From NCBI GenBank assembly GCA_964647705.1, contig CAZYIW010000003.1:1-64000 (forward strand): DNA of 64,000 bases. The letters run 5' to 3'. The notes under the pieces are model-generated. The model ran no database searches and was not told the origin of the DNA. It worked only from the letters and a program-made list of their open reading frames with translations. The stretch is from CAZYIW01 sp964647705 (GTDB lineage: Bacteria > Pseudomonadota > Gammaproteobacteria > PS1 > Pseudothioglobaceae). Positions within the stretch are counted from its first letter, which is position 1, and each line of letters begins with the position of its first letter. Shown piece by piece: positions 32,263 to 39,951 of this stretch. Position numbers and translations under genes: made by a program.

Positions 32263-33067
32263 TCTGGCTTTTATACTGCTTTACACACCCGCTTGGGCCA
32301 GTATTCCAATCAAAAATACACCAATACCTGGAGGCATCGCTGTGGTTGATTTTCAAAGTGAAAGTTCCAACCCAAAGGCGTTTTATAACCAAGTCCCTTT
32401 GCTGGTTCAGCACATTTATCAGGATCATTATCAAGTTTTATTTGGTATACCACTGATGACAACACTAGGTGAGAAAACACTTCGTATTGAAGATGACAAA
32501 ACCACAAATATCTCTTTTATTATCAAAGACCACCAATACAAAGCACAGCACATCAAGCTCACGGGTAAAAAGAAAAAATTTGTCAACCCCAATCTAGCGC
32601 ATATGGACAGAATTAAGTTGGAGCGACCCATTCTCAGTAAGGCTAGAAAAACATACAGTGATCAATTATTTGTTGATTCAGCTTTTATAAGGCCGGCAGA
32701 TGGAGTAACCACCAGTCCCTTTGGTTTGAAAAGATTCTACAATGGTGAACCTAGGCGCCCACACACAGGCTTGGATTTTGCAGGTGACATTGGAACACCG
32801 ATAAAGGCACCAGCCAATGGTAGAGTCATTTTAACTGGTGATTTCTTTTTTAATGGCAACAGTGTGTTTATTGACCATGGAAAAGGTTTGATTAGTGTTT
32901 ATATCCACATGAATGAGATTAAAGTTGAGAATAACCAGATGCTACAAACAGGTGATATTATTGGCACCATTGGTAAAACTGGTCGATCTACTGGGGCGCA
33001 TTTGCATTGGGGTGTGTATCTAAATCATACGGCTGTGGATCCGAGTCTATTTTTGGGGCAAGAATGA
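32219..33067 (+). CDS. M23 family peptidoglycan metallopeptidase
   Basis: Secreted LytM-type endopeptidase that cuts peptide cross-links in peptidoglycan. The 282-residue precursor has a signal peptide ending in PAWA (about residue 27), a beta-rich N-terminal domain (about 30-145) and an intact M23 domain. Zinc ligands are visible as H182-x3-D186 (HTGLD) and the H261-x-H263 pair (HLH). Unlike the NlpD-like lipoprotein at 22.4 kb this one should be enzymatically active. The 44-bp overlap with xseA is unusually long, but the signal peptide begins well only at this ATG. The RDD gene follows with an ATGA overlap. Confidence 0.88.
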   Translation: MARLIQQLTKSIKTSLAFILLYTPAWASIPIKNTPIPGGIAVVDFQSESSNPKAFYNQVPLLVQHIYQDHYQVLFGIPLMTTLGEKTLRIEDDKTTNISFIIKDHQYKAQHIKLTGKKKKFVNPNLAHMDRIKLERPILSKARKTYSDQLFVDSAFIRPADGVTTSPFGLKRFYNGEPRRPHTGLDFAGDIGTPIKAPANGRVILTGDFFFNGNSVFIDHGKGLISVYIHMNEIKVENNQMLQTGDIIGTIGKTGRSTGAHLHWGVYLNHTAVDPSLFLGQE

Positions 33068-33462
33068 TGAAATCAAATGTGGGTTTGCTAAAGCGTTTAT
33101 GGGCAATGCTATACGATTCTATTTTAGTATTTTCTTTGGTGTTCGTTATTGGAATTGCTGTACAGGCATTGTTTAGTGATTTGGGTGATGGGTTTTTCTA
33201 TCTGGTGACTCTGCCCAGCACCTATGCATATTTTGCATTTTCTTGGGTAAAAGGCCGTCAAACACTGGGCATGAAAGCGCTCAAGATTCAAGTTGTTCAA
33301 GAAAATGGGCAAAATATGACGCATGCGCAAGCATTACTAAGATTTGTGCTTGCATTTTTCTCATTTGCCTCATTCGGTTTGGGATTCCTCTATCAACTTG
33401 TGGATAAAAACAATCTGACCTTTCATGATAAATTTTCACACACACGTTTGCAAAAAAATTGA
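33064..33462 (+). CDS. RDD family membrane protein
   Basis: A 132-residue inner-membrane protein with three hydrophobic segments (about 15-38, 46-62 and 95-115). The first contains the Arg...Asp pattern RLWAMLYDS, and QTLGMKALKIQVV in the central loop is typical of the RDD family. The function is unknown; some members may move ions. The ATG at 33064 overlaps the preceding stop, and an adjacent ATG at 33067 is equally possible. Confidence 0.8.
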   Translation: MMKSNVGLLKRLWAMLYDSILVFSLVFVIGIAVQALFSDLGDGFFYLVTLPSTYAYFAFSWVKGRQTLGMKALKIQVVQENGQNMTHAQALLRFVLAFFSFASFGLGFLYQLVDKNNLTFHDKFSHTRLQKN

Positions 33463-33473
33463 TTTGTATCAAT

Positions 33474-33501
33474 TTGGCATCAGAAAAAGCTATGTTATAA
33501 T
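33474..33501 (+). promoter_or_regulatory. Strong sigma-70 promoter of the small membrane protein gene
   Basis: TTGGCA (33474-33479) and a perfect TATAAT (33496-33501) are 16 bp apart, in the 72-bp gap after the RDD gene. Ten of twelve positions or better match consensus. An AGGAG ribosome-binding site (33525-33529) follows. Confidence 0.72.
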
Positions 33502-33534
33502 GCCTGCATTATTTCAACAAACTTAGGAGATGGG

Positions 33535-33774
33535 ATGAGCTCAACAGTTGATAACTCTGCAGCTAGAGGACATATTTTACTACTTAGTACTTTGGTGGTT
33601 ACTTTAGTAGTGCCACTGGCATTGCTTCTATTGTCATATATGGGAATTATCTCTGGCACCGCTGAATACATCTCTGCATTTGCAGTAATTGGCTCAATCC
33701 TGTATATCTTTATTGGTGGTATTTGGATGTATGTCCAAGATAAAAAAGATGGTACAACACTAACCGATGGCTAA
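33535..33774 (+). CDS. Hypothetical small membrane protein, 79 residues
   Basis: I do not recognise a family. The 79-residue product has two hydrophobic segments (about 15-37 and 45-66), separated by a short loop, and a charged tail ending in KKDGTTLTDG. The first residues are Ser/Thr/Asn-rich. A good promoter and AGGAG box precede it, and an intrinsic terminator starts 40 bp after its stop, so it looks like a well-expressed monocistronic gene. In size and topology it resembles small subunits of respiratory complexes, but nothing in the sequence proves this. Confidence 0.75.
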   Translation: MSSTVDNSAARGHILLLSTLVVTLVVPLALLLLSYMGIISGTAEYISAFAVIGSILYIFIGGIWMYVQDKKDGTTLTDG

Positions 33775-33792
33775 ATTTCTCCACCCGCTCAA

Positions 33793-34149
33793 ATGCGGTT
33801 AATACAAATAATCAAAAAGCCAAGCGTAATACTTGGCTTTTTTTATAACAACTGGATTAGTATCGCGCTTATTCTGTTTATATACGCCCTAATGCAGCAA
33901 GCTTTTTTTGTTGCTGATTTTCCAAATACCCTAGAAGAAAAACAACATCAAGCTAATCAGATTTTGGCTGAAAACAAACAACTCCAACAACAAAATACTT
34001 TGCTTAAATACGAACTTGAAGCTGAAAATGACCCAGCAATGGAAATTATAGAATCTAAGGCAAGATATCAGTTTGGCTTGGTTAAAAAAGGTGAAACCTT
34101 TTGGCAAATCTTTGAACAGACCAAACCCAAGCCTACCAGTGGCGATTAA
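33793..34149 (+). CDS. ftsB: Cell division protein FtsB
   Basis: Septum-formation initiator of the DivIC/FtsB family, 118 residues, partner of FtsL and FtsQ. It has a transmembrane helix (about 22-39), a periplasmic coiled coil (NTLEEKQHQANQILAENKQL onwards, 44-75) and the family ending IIESKARYQFGLVKKGETFWQI. The order ftsB-ispD-ispF is conserved in gammaproteobacteria. The first 17 codons overlap an intrinsic terminator (33815-33844), so either translation of ftsB depends on read-through or the true start lies after it at a non-ATG codon. Confidence 0.85.
   Translation: MRLIQIIKKPSVILGFFYNNWISIALILFIYALMQQAFFVADFPNTLEEKQHQANQILAENKQLQQQNTLLKYELEAENDPAMEIIESKARYQFGLVKKGETFWQIFEQTKPKPTSGD
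33815..33844 (+). terminator. Intrinsic terminator within the 5' end of ftsB
   Basis: AAAAGCCAAG (33815-33824) pairs perfectly with CTTGGCTTTT (33832-33841), giving a ten-base stem with a seven-base loop, followed by TTT. It ends the small membrane-protein transcript but lies inside the ftsB reading frame, encoding residues about 8-17. Confidence 0.82.
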
Positions 34150-34160
34150 TCGTTAATACA

Positions 34161-34198
34161 AGCTTATTTGGTATAATGATTGTCATTATCCAAAAGCT
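34161..34198. repeat. Long bulged inverted repeat with Fur-box-like core before ispD
   Basis: Sixteen base pairs can form with two bulges: AGCTT (34161-34165) with AAGCT (34194-34198), TTGG (34168-34171) with CCAA (34190-34193), and ATAATGA (34173-34179) with TCATTAT (34183-34189) around a TTG loop. The core 34172-34190 matches the 19-bp E. coli Fur-box consensus at 16 positions and also contains an extended -10 element (TGGTATAAT, 34169-34177). It may be an operator on an ispD promoter or an RNA hairpin; no U-run follows it. Confidence 0.75.
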
Positions 34199-34207
34199 CT
34201 AGTCATT

Positions 34208-34906
34208 TTGCCTCAATATTATTTAATTGTTCCTGCGAGTGGCCTTGGTAAACGTATGAATGCCAAGTTACCTAAGCAATATCTTAAATTAGACAATGGT
34301 TTGAGTGTACTGGAACAAACATTACAAACACTACTTACCATTAAAAAGGTTAAAGGTTGTGTAATTGCCCTTTCAGATCAAGACACTCATTTTGCCAAAT
34401 CTCGTTTTTATAAACACCCTAAGCTTCTTGCTACTGTTCAAGGTGGTAAAGAGCGATTTCATTCGGTTTTTTCTGCATTGGAGAAATTAAATACTTTTGC
34501 CAATGATGATGATTGGGTTTTGGTACATGATGCTGCCAGACCATGCGTCAAAGCCATTGAGGTTGAACAACTCATACAAGACTTAGAAAATCACCCAACA
34601 GGCGGTCTGTTAGCAACGCCGATGACAGACACTGTTAAACAAGTGGAGGATTTTGAAGCCATCAGCACATTGGATCGCTCCAAACTGTGGCAAGCACAAA
34701 CCCCGCAAATGTATCGATTGGGTATTTTGACTAAAGCTCTAAAACAAGTCATTAAAGACAATGTTAACATTACCGATGAGGCCAGCAGTATTGAATACCT
34801 TGGGTTAAAATCCCATATTACTCCCTGTTCTCAGAGTAATATTAAAATTACCACGCCAGAAGATTTGGATTTGGCTAATTTTTATCTGCGTAATTCAGCT
34901 GAATAA
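34208..34906 (+). CDS. ispD: 2-C-methyl-D-erythritol 4-phosphate cytidylyltransferase
   Basis: Third step of the MEP isoprenoid pathway: forms CDP-methylerythritol from MEP and CTP. The 232-residue protein has the nucleotide-binding ASGLGKRMNAKLPKQYL (about 10-26), VHDAARPC (about 109-116) and the late SNIKITTPEDLDLA motif. The start is TTG, inferred from the family N-terminus, with no clear ribosome-binding site. It precedes ispF by 2 bp. The inverted repeat or Fur-like site just upstream may regulate the isoprenoid and cell-wall run that begins here. Confidence 0.95.
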   Translation: MPQYYLIVPASGLGKRMNAKLPKQYLKLDNGLSVLEQTLQTLLTIKKVKGCVIALSDQDTHFAKSRFYKHPKLLATVQGGKERFHSVFSALEKLNTFANDDDWVLVHDAARPCVKAIEVEQLIQDLENHPTGGLLATPMTDTVKQVEDFEAISTLDRSKLWQAQTPQMYRLGILTKALKQVIKDNVNITDEASSIEYLGLKSHITPCSQSNIKITTPEDLDLANFYLRNSAE

Positions 34907-34908
34907 AT

Positions 34909-35382
34909 ATGAAAATTAAAACCGGACTGGGGCAAGATTCACACGCTTTTGAGCAACATCAATCAAAACCACTTATACTCGGTGGTGTTGATTTTAAACA
35001 CACAAAAGGCTTACAAGGCAATAGTGATGCCGATGTGGTCTTGCATGCACTCACCAATGCCATTTCTTCAATTACAGGAAATAATATACTTGGTGCAAAA
35101 GCAGATGCCCTATGTATAAAAGGCGTTATTGATTCAGCACAATATTTACAACTTGCTTTGGATGACTTACAAGGCTGGAATATTAACCATATTGCCATTT
35201 CTATTGAATGCCTCAGCCCTAAAATCACACCAAAAATTGATGAAATGAAATCCAATATCGCCAAACTAACTGGTATTCAAGCTCATGATGTTGGCATTAC
35301 TGCCACCAGTGGTGAAGGTCTTACCTCATTTGGACAAGGGCTAGGCATTCAAGCGATTTGCATTATAACGGTAAGCCAATGA
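34909..35382 (+). CDS. ispF: 2-C-methyl-D-erythritol 2,4-cyclodiphosphate synthase
   Basis: Cyclises CDP-ME-2-phosphate to MEcPP in the MEP pathway, as a trimer with zinc. The 157-residue length is standard. GQDSHAF near the N-terminus supplies Asp and His zinc ligands, GNSDADVVLHALTNAI holds the third ligand, and TSGEGLTSFGQGLGIQA closes the protein. It follows ispD by 2 bp, and its stop overlaps murC by 4 bp, linking lipid-carrier precursor supply with cell-wall synthesis. Confidence 0.96.
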   Translation: MKIKTGLGQDSHAFEQHQSKPLILGGVDFKHTKGLQGNSDADVVLHALTNAISSITGNNILGAKADALCIKGVIDSAQYLQLALDDLQGWNINHIAISIECLSPKITPKIDEMKSNIAKLTGIQAHDVGITATSGEGLTSFGQGLGIQAICIITVSQ

Positions 35383-36785
35383 ACGATTTAAAGTCTGTTT
35401 GTAAATCAAGCACGCAAAATATCCATTTTGTCGGCATTGGTGGCTCAGGTATGAGCGGTATAGCCGAAGTGCTACATAATCTGGGTTATCAAATCTCTGG
35501 CTCTGATCTGAATAAAAATAAAACCACCGAACGCTTAGCGAAAATGGGTTGCACAATCAATTATTCGCACGACAAGAACCATGTAGATGGTGCTCATGCT
35601 GTGGTGGTCTCATCTGCGATTGATGAGAACAATCCCGAGCTTATCAGAGCACGTGAACTTAATATTGCCATAGTACCTCGAGCGGAGATGCTCTCAGAAT
35701 TGATGCGTTTTCGTTTTGGCATTGCTGTAGCTGGCACCCATGGAAAAACCACTACAACCAGCCTGATTGCACACATCTTAAACACAGCAGATTTGGATCC
35801 AACCTATATTATTGGTGGTATCTTAAACTCTAATGGCATCAACGCTAAATTAGGAGAAAGTGACTACTTGGTTGCCGAAGCCGATGAATCGGACGCTTCA
35901 TTTTTGCACTTGCAACCCATGCTCAGTGTAATTACCAATATCGACCAAGATCACATGGGCACTTATCAGCACAACGTAGAAAATTTGCACCAAGCTTTTA
36001 TCAGCTTCACCTCTAATTTACCTTTTTATGGTACCTGTATTGCTTGCGCTGATGACTCAGGTGTTGCCTCTATCCTACCCAACGTGCACCGCCCTATCGT
36101 CACTTACGGTCTAAATAAGGGTGTTGACGTGCAAGCTCAAAACATCACTCAGGAGAATCGTCAAATGCATTTTGATGTGGTTTGTAAAAAACAGCAAAAT
36201 TTCTCTGTTGTGCTTAATTTGATTGGCAGACATAATGTACTCAACACCTTAGCAGCCATTGCCGTTGCTTGCGAGTTAAAAATCCCTGCACAGACCATTC
36301 AAAAAGCTCTATGCAATTTCTCTGGCGTTTCGCGGCGACTTGATTATCATGGTCAAATTCTATTCAATGACAAAACTATCGACTTGTATGATGATTACGG
36401 TCACCATCCAAACGAGATTCGTGCAGTCTTTGATAGTCTAAGACAAACTTATCCTAAAAGGCGTTTGCTGGTTATTTTTCAGCCACATCGATACACTCGT
36501 ACGCAAGACTTATTTGATGATTTTGCTTGGGCACTTAGTGATGCCGATGCACTGATCCTAACTGATATTTATCCAGCCAGTGAAAAACCCATTGCGCATA
36601 TCAATTCTAATGTCCTGGCTGATAGTATTAGGCTTCGTTGTTCACTTGATCCCATTGTTGTCAAAAACACACAACAAGTTATGGATGTTCTAGATAATCT
36701 GATTGAAACCAATGATGTCGTGCTCACATTGGGTGCAGGTGATATTCACAAACTCCCTGATTTAATTACCCAATATGGAATTTAA
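35379..36785 (+). CDS. murC: UDP-N-acetylmuramate--L-alanine ligase
   Basis: Adds the first amino acid of the peptidoglycan stem peptide. The 468-residue protein has the N-terminal FVGIGGSGMSGIAEVL UDP-binding turn (about 17-32), the ATP-binding GTHGKTT (119-125) and the Mur ligase DDYGHHPNEIRA motif near residue 345. The ATG at 35379 overlaps the ispF stop and gives the family N-terminus; an in-frame ATG at 35358 adds seven extra residues. It overlaps murB by 11 bp. murG and ftsW, often upstream, are absent. Confidence 0.97.
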   Translation: MNDLKSVCKSSTQNIHFVGIGGSGMSGIAEVLHNLGYQISGSDLNKNKTTERLAKMGCTINYSHDKNHVDGAHAVVVSSAIDENNPELIRARELNIAIVPRAEMLSELMRFRFGIAVAGTHGKTTTTSLIAHILNTADLDPTYIIGGILNSNGINAKLGESDYLVAEADESDASFLHLQPMLSVITNIDQDHMGTYQHNVENLHQAFISFTSNLPFYGTCIACADDSGVASILPNVHRPIVTYGLNKGVDVQAQNITQENRQMHFDVVCKKQQNFSVVLNLIGRHNVLNTLAAIAVACELKIPAQTIQKALCNFSGVSRRLDYHGQILFNDKTIDLYDDYGHHPNEIRAVFDSLRQTYPKRRLLVIFQPHRYTRTQDLFDDFAWALSDADALILTDIYPASEKPIAHINSNVLADSIRLRCSLDPIVVKNTQQVMDVLDNLIETNDVVLTLGAGDIHKLPDLITQYGI

Positions 36786-37611
36786 GCACCACCAACCTAT
36801 GAGCAAATACTGCTCATTAAGAGCTGGTGGCGTAGCTGATAGCCTTTTTTCCCCAAACACACTCAAAGAGCTCACTGATTTTCTGCGCAACAACAACAAG
36901 CCAATACTAGCATTAGGTTTAGGCAGCAATCTATTGGTACGTGATCGTGGCTTTGAGGGAGTGGTTATTAGATTGAATCGACTCAACCTTTTGCAAAAAA
37001 CCACTGGAGGCATCAATGCGCAGGCTGGTGTAACGCTGGCTAAGCTTTCACGTTTTTGTGAACAAAAAGGTTTTTTTGGTGCTGAGTTTTTATCCGCTAT
37101 TCCTGGTAGCTTGGGTGGTGCGCTAGCCATGAATGCTGGTGCTTTTGGCAGTGAAATATGGGATTTTGTTCAAAGTGTTGAAACGATTGACCAAAGTGGT
37201 GAGATACAAAAACGCAATAAATCAGACTTTGATGTTTCTTATCGCGAAGTAGTGGCTCATCATGCCGATGAATTTTTTTTAAGCGCGCAGCTGAAATTTA
37301 ACCAAAAGAAACAAACTCAAACAATTAAAGCATTACTCAAAAAACGAAATGCCACTCAACCCACTGGTAGTGCCAACTGTGGCAGTGTGTTTAAAAACCC
37401 TAAGGGCTTGTATGCGGCTGAGCTGATTGAAAAAAGCAATCTCAAGGGTTATTGTATCGGTGGTGCTTGTGTTTCTAAAAAACATGCCAATTATATTATC
37501 AATCAAAATAATGCCAGTGCACAAGAGATTGAAAATCTAATACAACACATTCAAAGCGTCGTAAAATCTAATTTCAATATTGATCTAGAAACCGAACTTA
37601 GAATTGTCTAA
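36775..37611 (+). CDS. murB: UDP-N-acetylenolpyruvoylglucosamine reductase
   Basis: FAD/NADPH enzyme that completes UDP-MurNAc. The 278 residues show the FAD-binding LGLGSNLLVRDRGFEGVVIRL (about 44-64), IPGSLGGALAMNAGAFG (about 106-122) and the catalytic segment TGSANCGSVFKNP. It is the shorter type IIb form, without the extra domain of E. coli MurB. It starts within the murC end. Confidence 0.96.
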   Translation: MEFKHHQPMSKYCSLRAGGVADSLFSPNTLKELTDFLRNNNKPILALGLGSNLLVRDRGFEGVVIRLNRLNLLQKTTGGINAQAGVTLAKLSRFCEQKGFFGAEFLSAIPGSLGGALAMNAGAFGSEIWDFVQSVETIDQSGEIQKRNKSDFDVSYREVVAHHADEFFLSAQLKFNQKKQTQTIKALLKKRNATQPTGSANCGSVFKNPKGLYAAELIEKSNLKGYCIGGACVSKKHANYIINQNNASAQEIENLIQHIQSVVKSNFNIDLETELRIV

Positions 37612-37629
37612 TACACAGAGGTCTTGAAT

Positions 37630-38508
37630 ATGATAGCAGTGCTCATGGGTGGTAATTCTTCGGAAAGAGATGTCTCCCTTAAAAGTGGTGAGGCTGTCTA
37701 TCAAGCTTTAAAAGAGCAAAATATTGCCTGCTTTAAATTTGATTGGCATGGCGATAATTTATCCGATTTGTGGACTCATAAATTTGATCGTGCTTTTATT
37801 ATTTTGCATGGCCGAGGTGGGGAAGATGGCTATATTCAAAAACAACTGGATGATAGAGCTATCCCTTACACTGGTTCAGGTGCGCATACCTCTCGATTGT
37901 GTATGGATAAATCCACCACCAAAGATATTTGGAGGGAGAATGATCTACCCATAGCAGCGTCTGTGATTGCCGAAAAAAACTCACCAATTCCCAACATTGA
38001 ATTTTCTCTACCATGGGCAGTTAAGCCCACTTTAGAGGGTTCTAGTATTGGTATTAGCAAAGTGCAAAGCATTGATGACTTGCAACAAGCATTGAATTTA
38101 GCATGGAAATATGGCACCGAGGCCATGATTGAGCAGTGGATTGAAGGTGAAGAATATACAGTTGCTATCGTCAATAAAGATCCGTTACCAGCGATTAAGA
38201 TTGTCTCCACCCATACTTTCTATGACTATGAATCCAAATATCAATCACAAGACACTCGTTACTTGTGCCCTTGTGGATTAAATGACGAGCAAGAAAAACA
38301 CCTGCAAAACCTAGCACTTAAGGCATTTGAAGTCATGGGGGCAAAAGATTGGGGACGTGTAGATTTTATTCTTGATAAAAATGATCAACCCTACCTTTTA
38401 GAAATCAACACGGTACCTGGCATGACTTCACATTCTCTTGTACCAATGGCTGCAAAGGCAGTATCCATAAGCTTTAATCAACTGGTGGTTAAGATTCTCA
38501 ATGGCTAG
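37630..38508 (+). CDS. ddl: D-alanine--D-alanine ligase
   Basis: ATP-grasp enzyme that makes D-Ala-D-Ala for peptidoglycan. The 292-residue protein contains MGGNSSERDVSLKSG near the start (serine of the catalytic triad), LHGRGGEDGYIQ, the ATP-grasp lysine region PWAVKPTLEGSSIGI and LEINTVPGMTSHSLVP at the end. The ATG at 37630 has AGAGG about nine bases upstream and is preferred over the in-frame TTG at 37624. It overlaps ftsQ by 8 bp. Confidence 0.96.
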   Translation: MIAVLMGGNSSERDVSLKSGEAVYQALKEQNIACFKFDWHGDNLSDLWTHKFDRAFIILHGRGGEDGYIQKQLDDRAIPYTGSGAHTSRLCMDKSTTKDIWRENDLPIAASVIAEKNSPIPNIEFSLPWAVKPTLEGSSIGISKVQSIDDLQQALNLAWKYGTEAMIEQWIEGEEYTVAIVNKDPLPAIKIVSTHTFYDYESKYQSQDTRYLCPCGLNDEQEKHLQNLALKAFEVMGAKDWGRVDFILDKNDQPYLLEINTVPGMTSHSLVPMAAKAVSISFNQLVVKILNG

Positions 38509-39235
38509 ATTAAAATTCTCAGCCAACGAGGCAAATTTATTATCCGCACTTTACAATAAGAAAGGTGCCAAAATTTTGGTATTTGTCTTAATACTATTTT
38601 TTTTTATATATCCCAATACACGCGCAGACTCATTCGATCTTTTTCCCATTAAATTAAGTTGGGAAATTCAAAATCCAACCCATGTTAAGGTCTCAGAACT
38701 CAAATCATTGGTTGAGCCATTATTGGATAAAAAATTAACCTTGAATTTAAATGCCATCAAAAAGACACTAGAGTCACATCCTTGGGTGAAATCGGCCCAA
38801 GTGCGCCGCCTGATTTGGAACAACATACATATCAAAATACAAGAACACGATATCGCCCTTAGATGGGGAGAAAATGGCTATATTTCTGCTAATGGCGAAC
38901 TCTTCTTTCCCGAAAAAATGGTCGAATCAGATGCTCTTCAAATTTTTTCAAATAAAACCGACCATAAAAGTATCAAAGATCTGTACTCGGATTTTAATCA
39001 CTACAAACAGCTGCTCAGTCCTATGCAGATTGAATCAATGCAAAGAAGTCACATCGATGTTTTAAGTGTTAAACCGAACATCAAATTGGTATTGGGTTAT
39101 CGTATGCAAAAACAAAGAATACTTAGGTTTAAAAAAATCTACCAAAAACTACCCAAAAATAAGAAAAAAGGCAAAAAGGTTGTTTTTGATCTACGCTACC
39201 CTAAGGGTTTTGCTCTGAGTTATCCAAAGCAATGA
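38501..39235 (+). CDS. ftsQ: Cell division protein FtsQ
   Basis: Bitopic membrane protein of the FtsQBL core that links early and late divisome. The 244 residues comprise a short cytoplasmic part, one transmembrane helix (about 27-45), a POTRA domain (about 50-125, PWVKSAQVRRLIWNNIHIKIQEHD) and the beta domain ending in a basic segment. ftsA and ftsZ, which normally follow, are absent; the run ends against a convergent membrane protein gene that overlaps by 35 bp. The FtsB partner is at the head of this same run. Confidence 0.9.
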   Translation: MARLKFSANEANLLSALYNKKGAKILVFVLILFFFIYPNTRADSFDLFPIKLSWEIQNPTHVKVSELKSLVEPLLDKKLTLNLNAIKKTLESHPWVKSAQVRRLIWNNIHIKIQEHDIALRWGENGYISANGELFFPEKMVESDALQIFSNKTDHKSIKDLYSDFNHYKQLLSPMQIESMQRSHIDVLSVKPNIKLVLGYRMQKQRILRFKKIYQKLPKNKKKGKKVVFDLRYPKGFALSYPKQ

Positions 39236-39950
39236 GTTGGTAACATAGGGCCAACGTTATCGGCATCCAATAAAAAAATATAAGCGCCCTAACAAACATA
39301 TCCACCACCCCTGCCAAGCCAATGAAATTATCAATGACGGTGAAAATTAAAGTAATGGACAGTGGTAGGATTACTTGAATAGCAAAAAGATTAAACTGTG
39401 TAAAAAGAGTCAGTCCCCAGCGCAATTGAAACGGTTCACCAATTGCAAATCGCACAAAATTAAGCGTTATTGGCACAATTAGAAAATAAATGATTATTTG
39501 AAGAACAGATCCAGTAAAAATATTGGTGACCACACCCACAAAAAAGGCCAAGATAAAAAATTTAAAAATTTTGCCAATATCCAGAATTGGCATCAACCCA
39601 TTCACAAAACTCTCGCCTTGTATTACGATACGATAGATGTTGATTGAGAGCATGATTTGTGCATAAGAGAATAAAAACAGATACAGCGCGGTAAATTCGG
39701 GCAGACTCTGGAAAAATTCAAGCGCAAACCCTGATGTTTCTGCCTCGTCACCAGATAGCATTGATGGCATTATCTGATTGAGACGCTCAGCCATTGTTGA
39801 AAATAGCTCTAGTAAAGTTGGAAGTATAGAAAAAAGTGGTAATGATAAGACAATTGGAATAATAGAGATTTCAATTATCTTTCTCCAATGCGTCATAGCA
39901 AAGGCAAACCCAGCTAAGATGATTTTATTAATAGGCAGTTGAACGTTCAT
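39201..39950 (-). CDS. Hypothetical polytopic membrane protein
   Basis: I do not recognise the family. The 249-residue product has about six hydrophobic segments (about 21-45, 85-108, 131-146, 150-170, 190-212 and 220-240), with an acidic loop around residues 60-75. It is the last gene of the leftward unit with mltD (2 bp apart) and overlaps the 3' end of ftsQ by 35 bp in convergent orientation. Confidence 0.65.
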   Translation of the reverse strand: MNVQLPINKIILAGFAFAMTHWRKIIEISIIPIVLSLPLFSILPTLLELFSTMAERLNQIMPSMLSGDEAETSGFALEFFQSLPEFTALYLFLFSYAQIMLSINIYRIVIQGESFVNGLMPILDIGKIFKFFILAFFVGVVTNIFTGSVLQIIIYFLIVPITLNFVRFAIGEPFQLRWGLTLFTQFNLFAIQVILPLSITLIFTVIDNFIGLAGVVDMFVRALIFFYWMPITLALCYQLIALDNSEQNP

Positions 39951-39951
39951 T

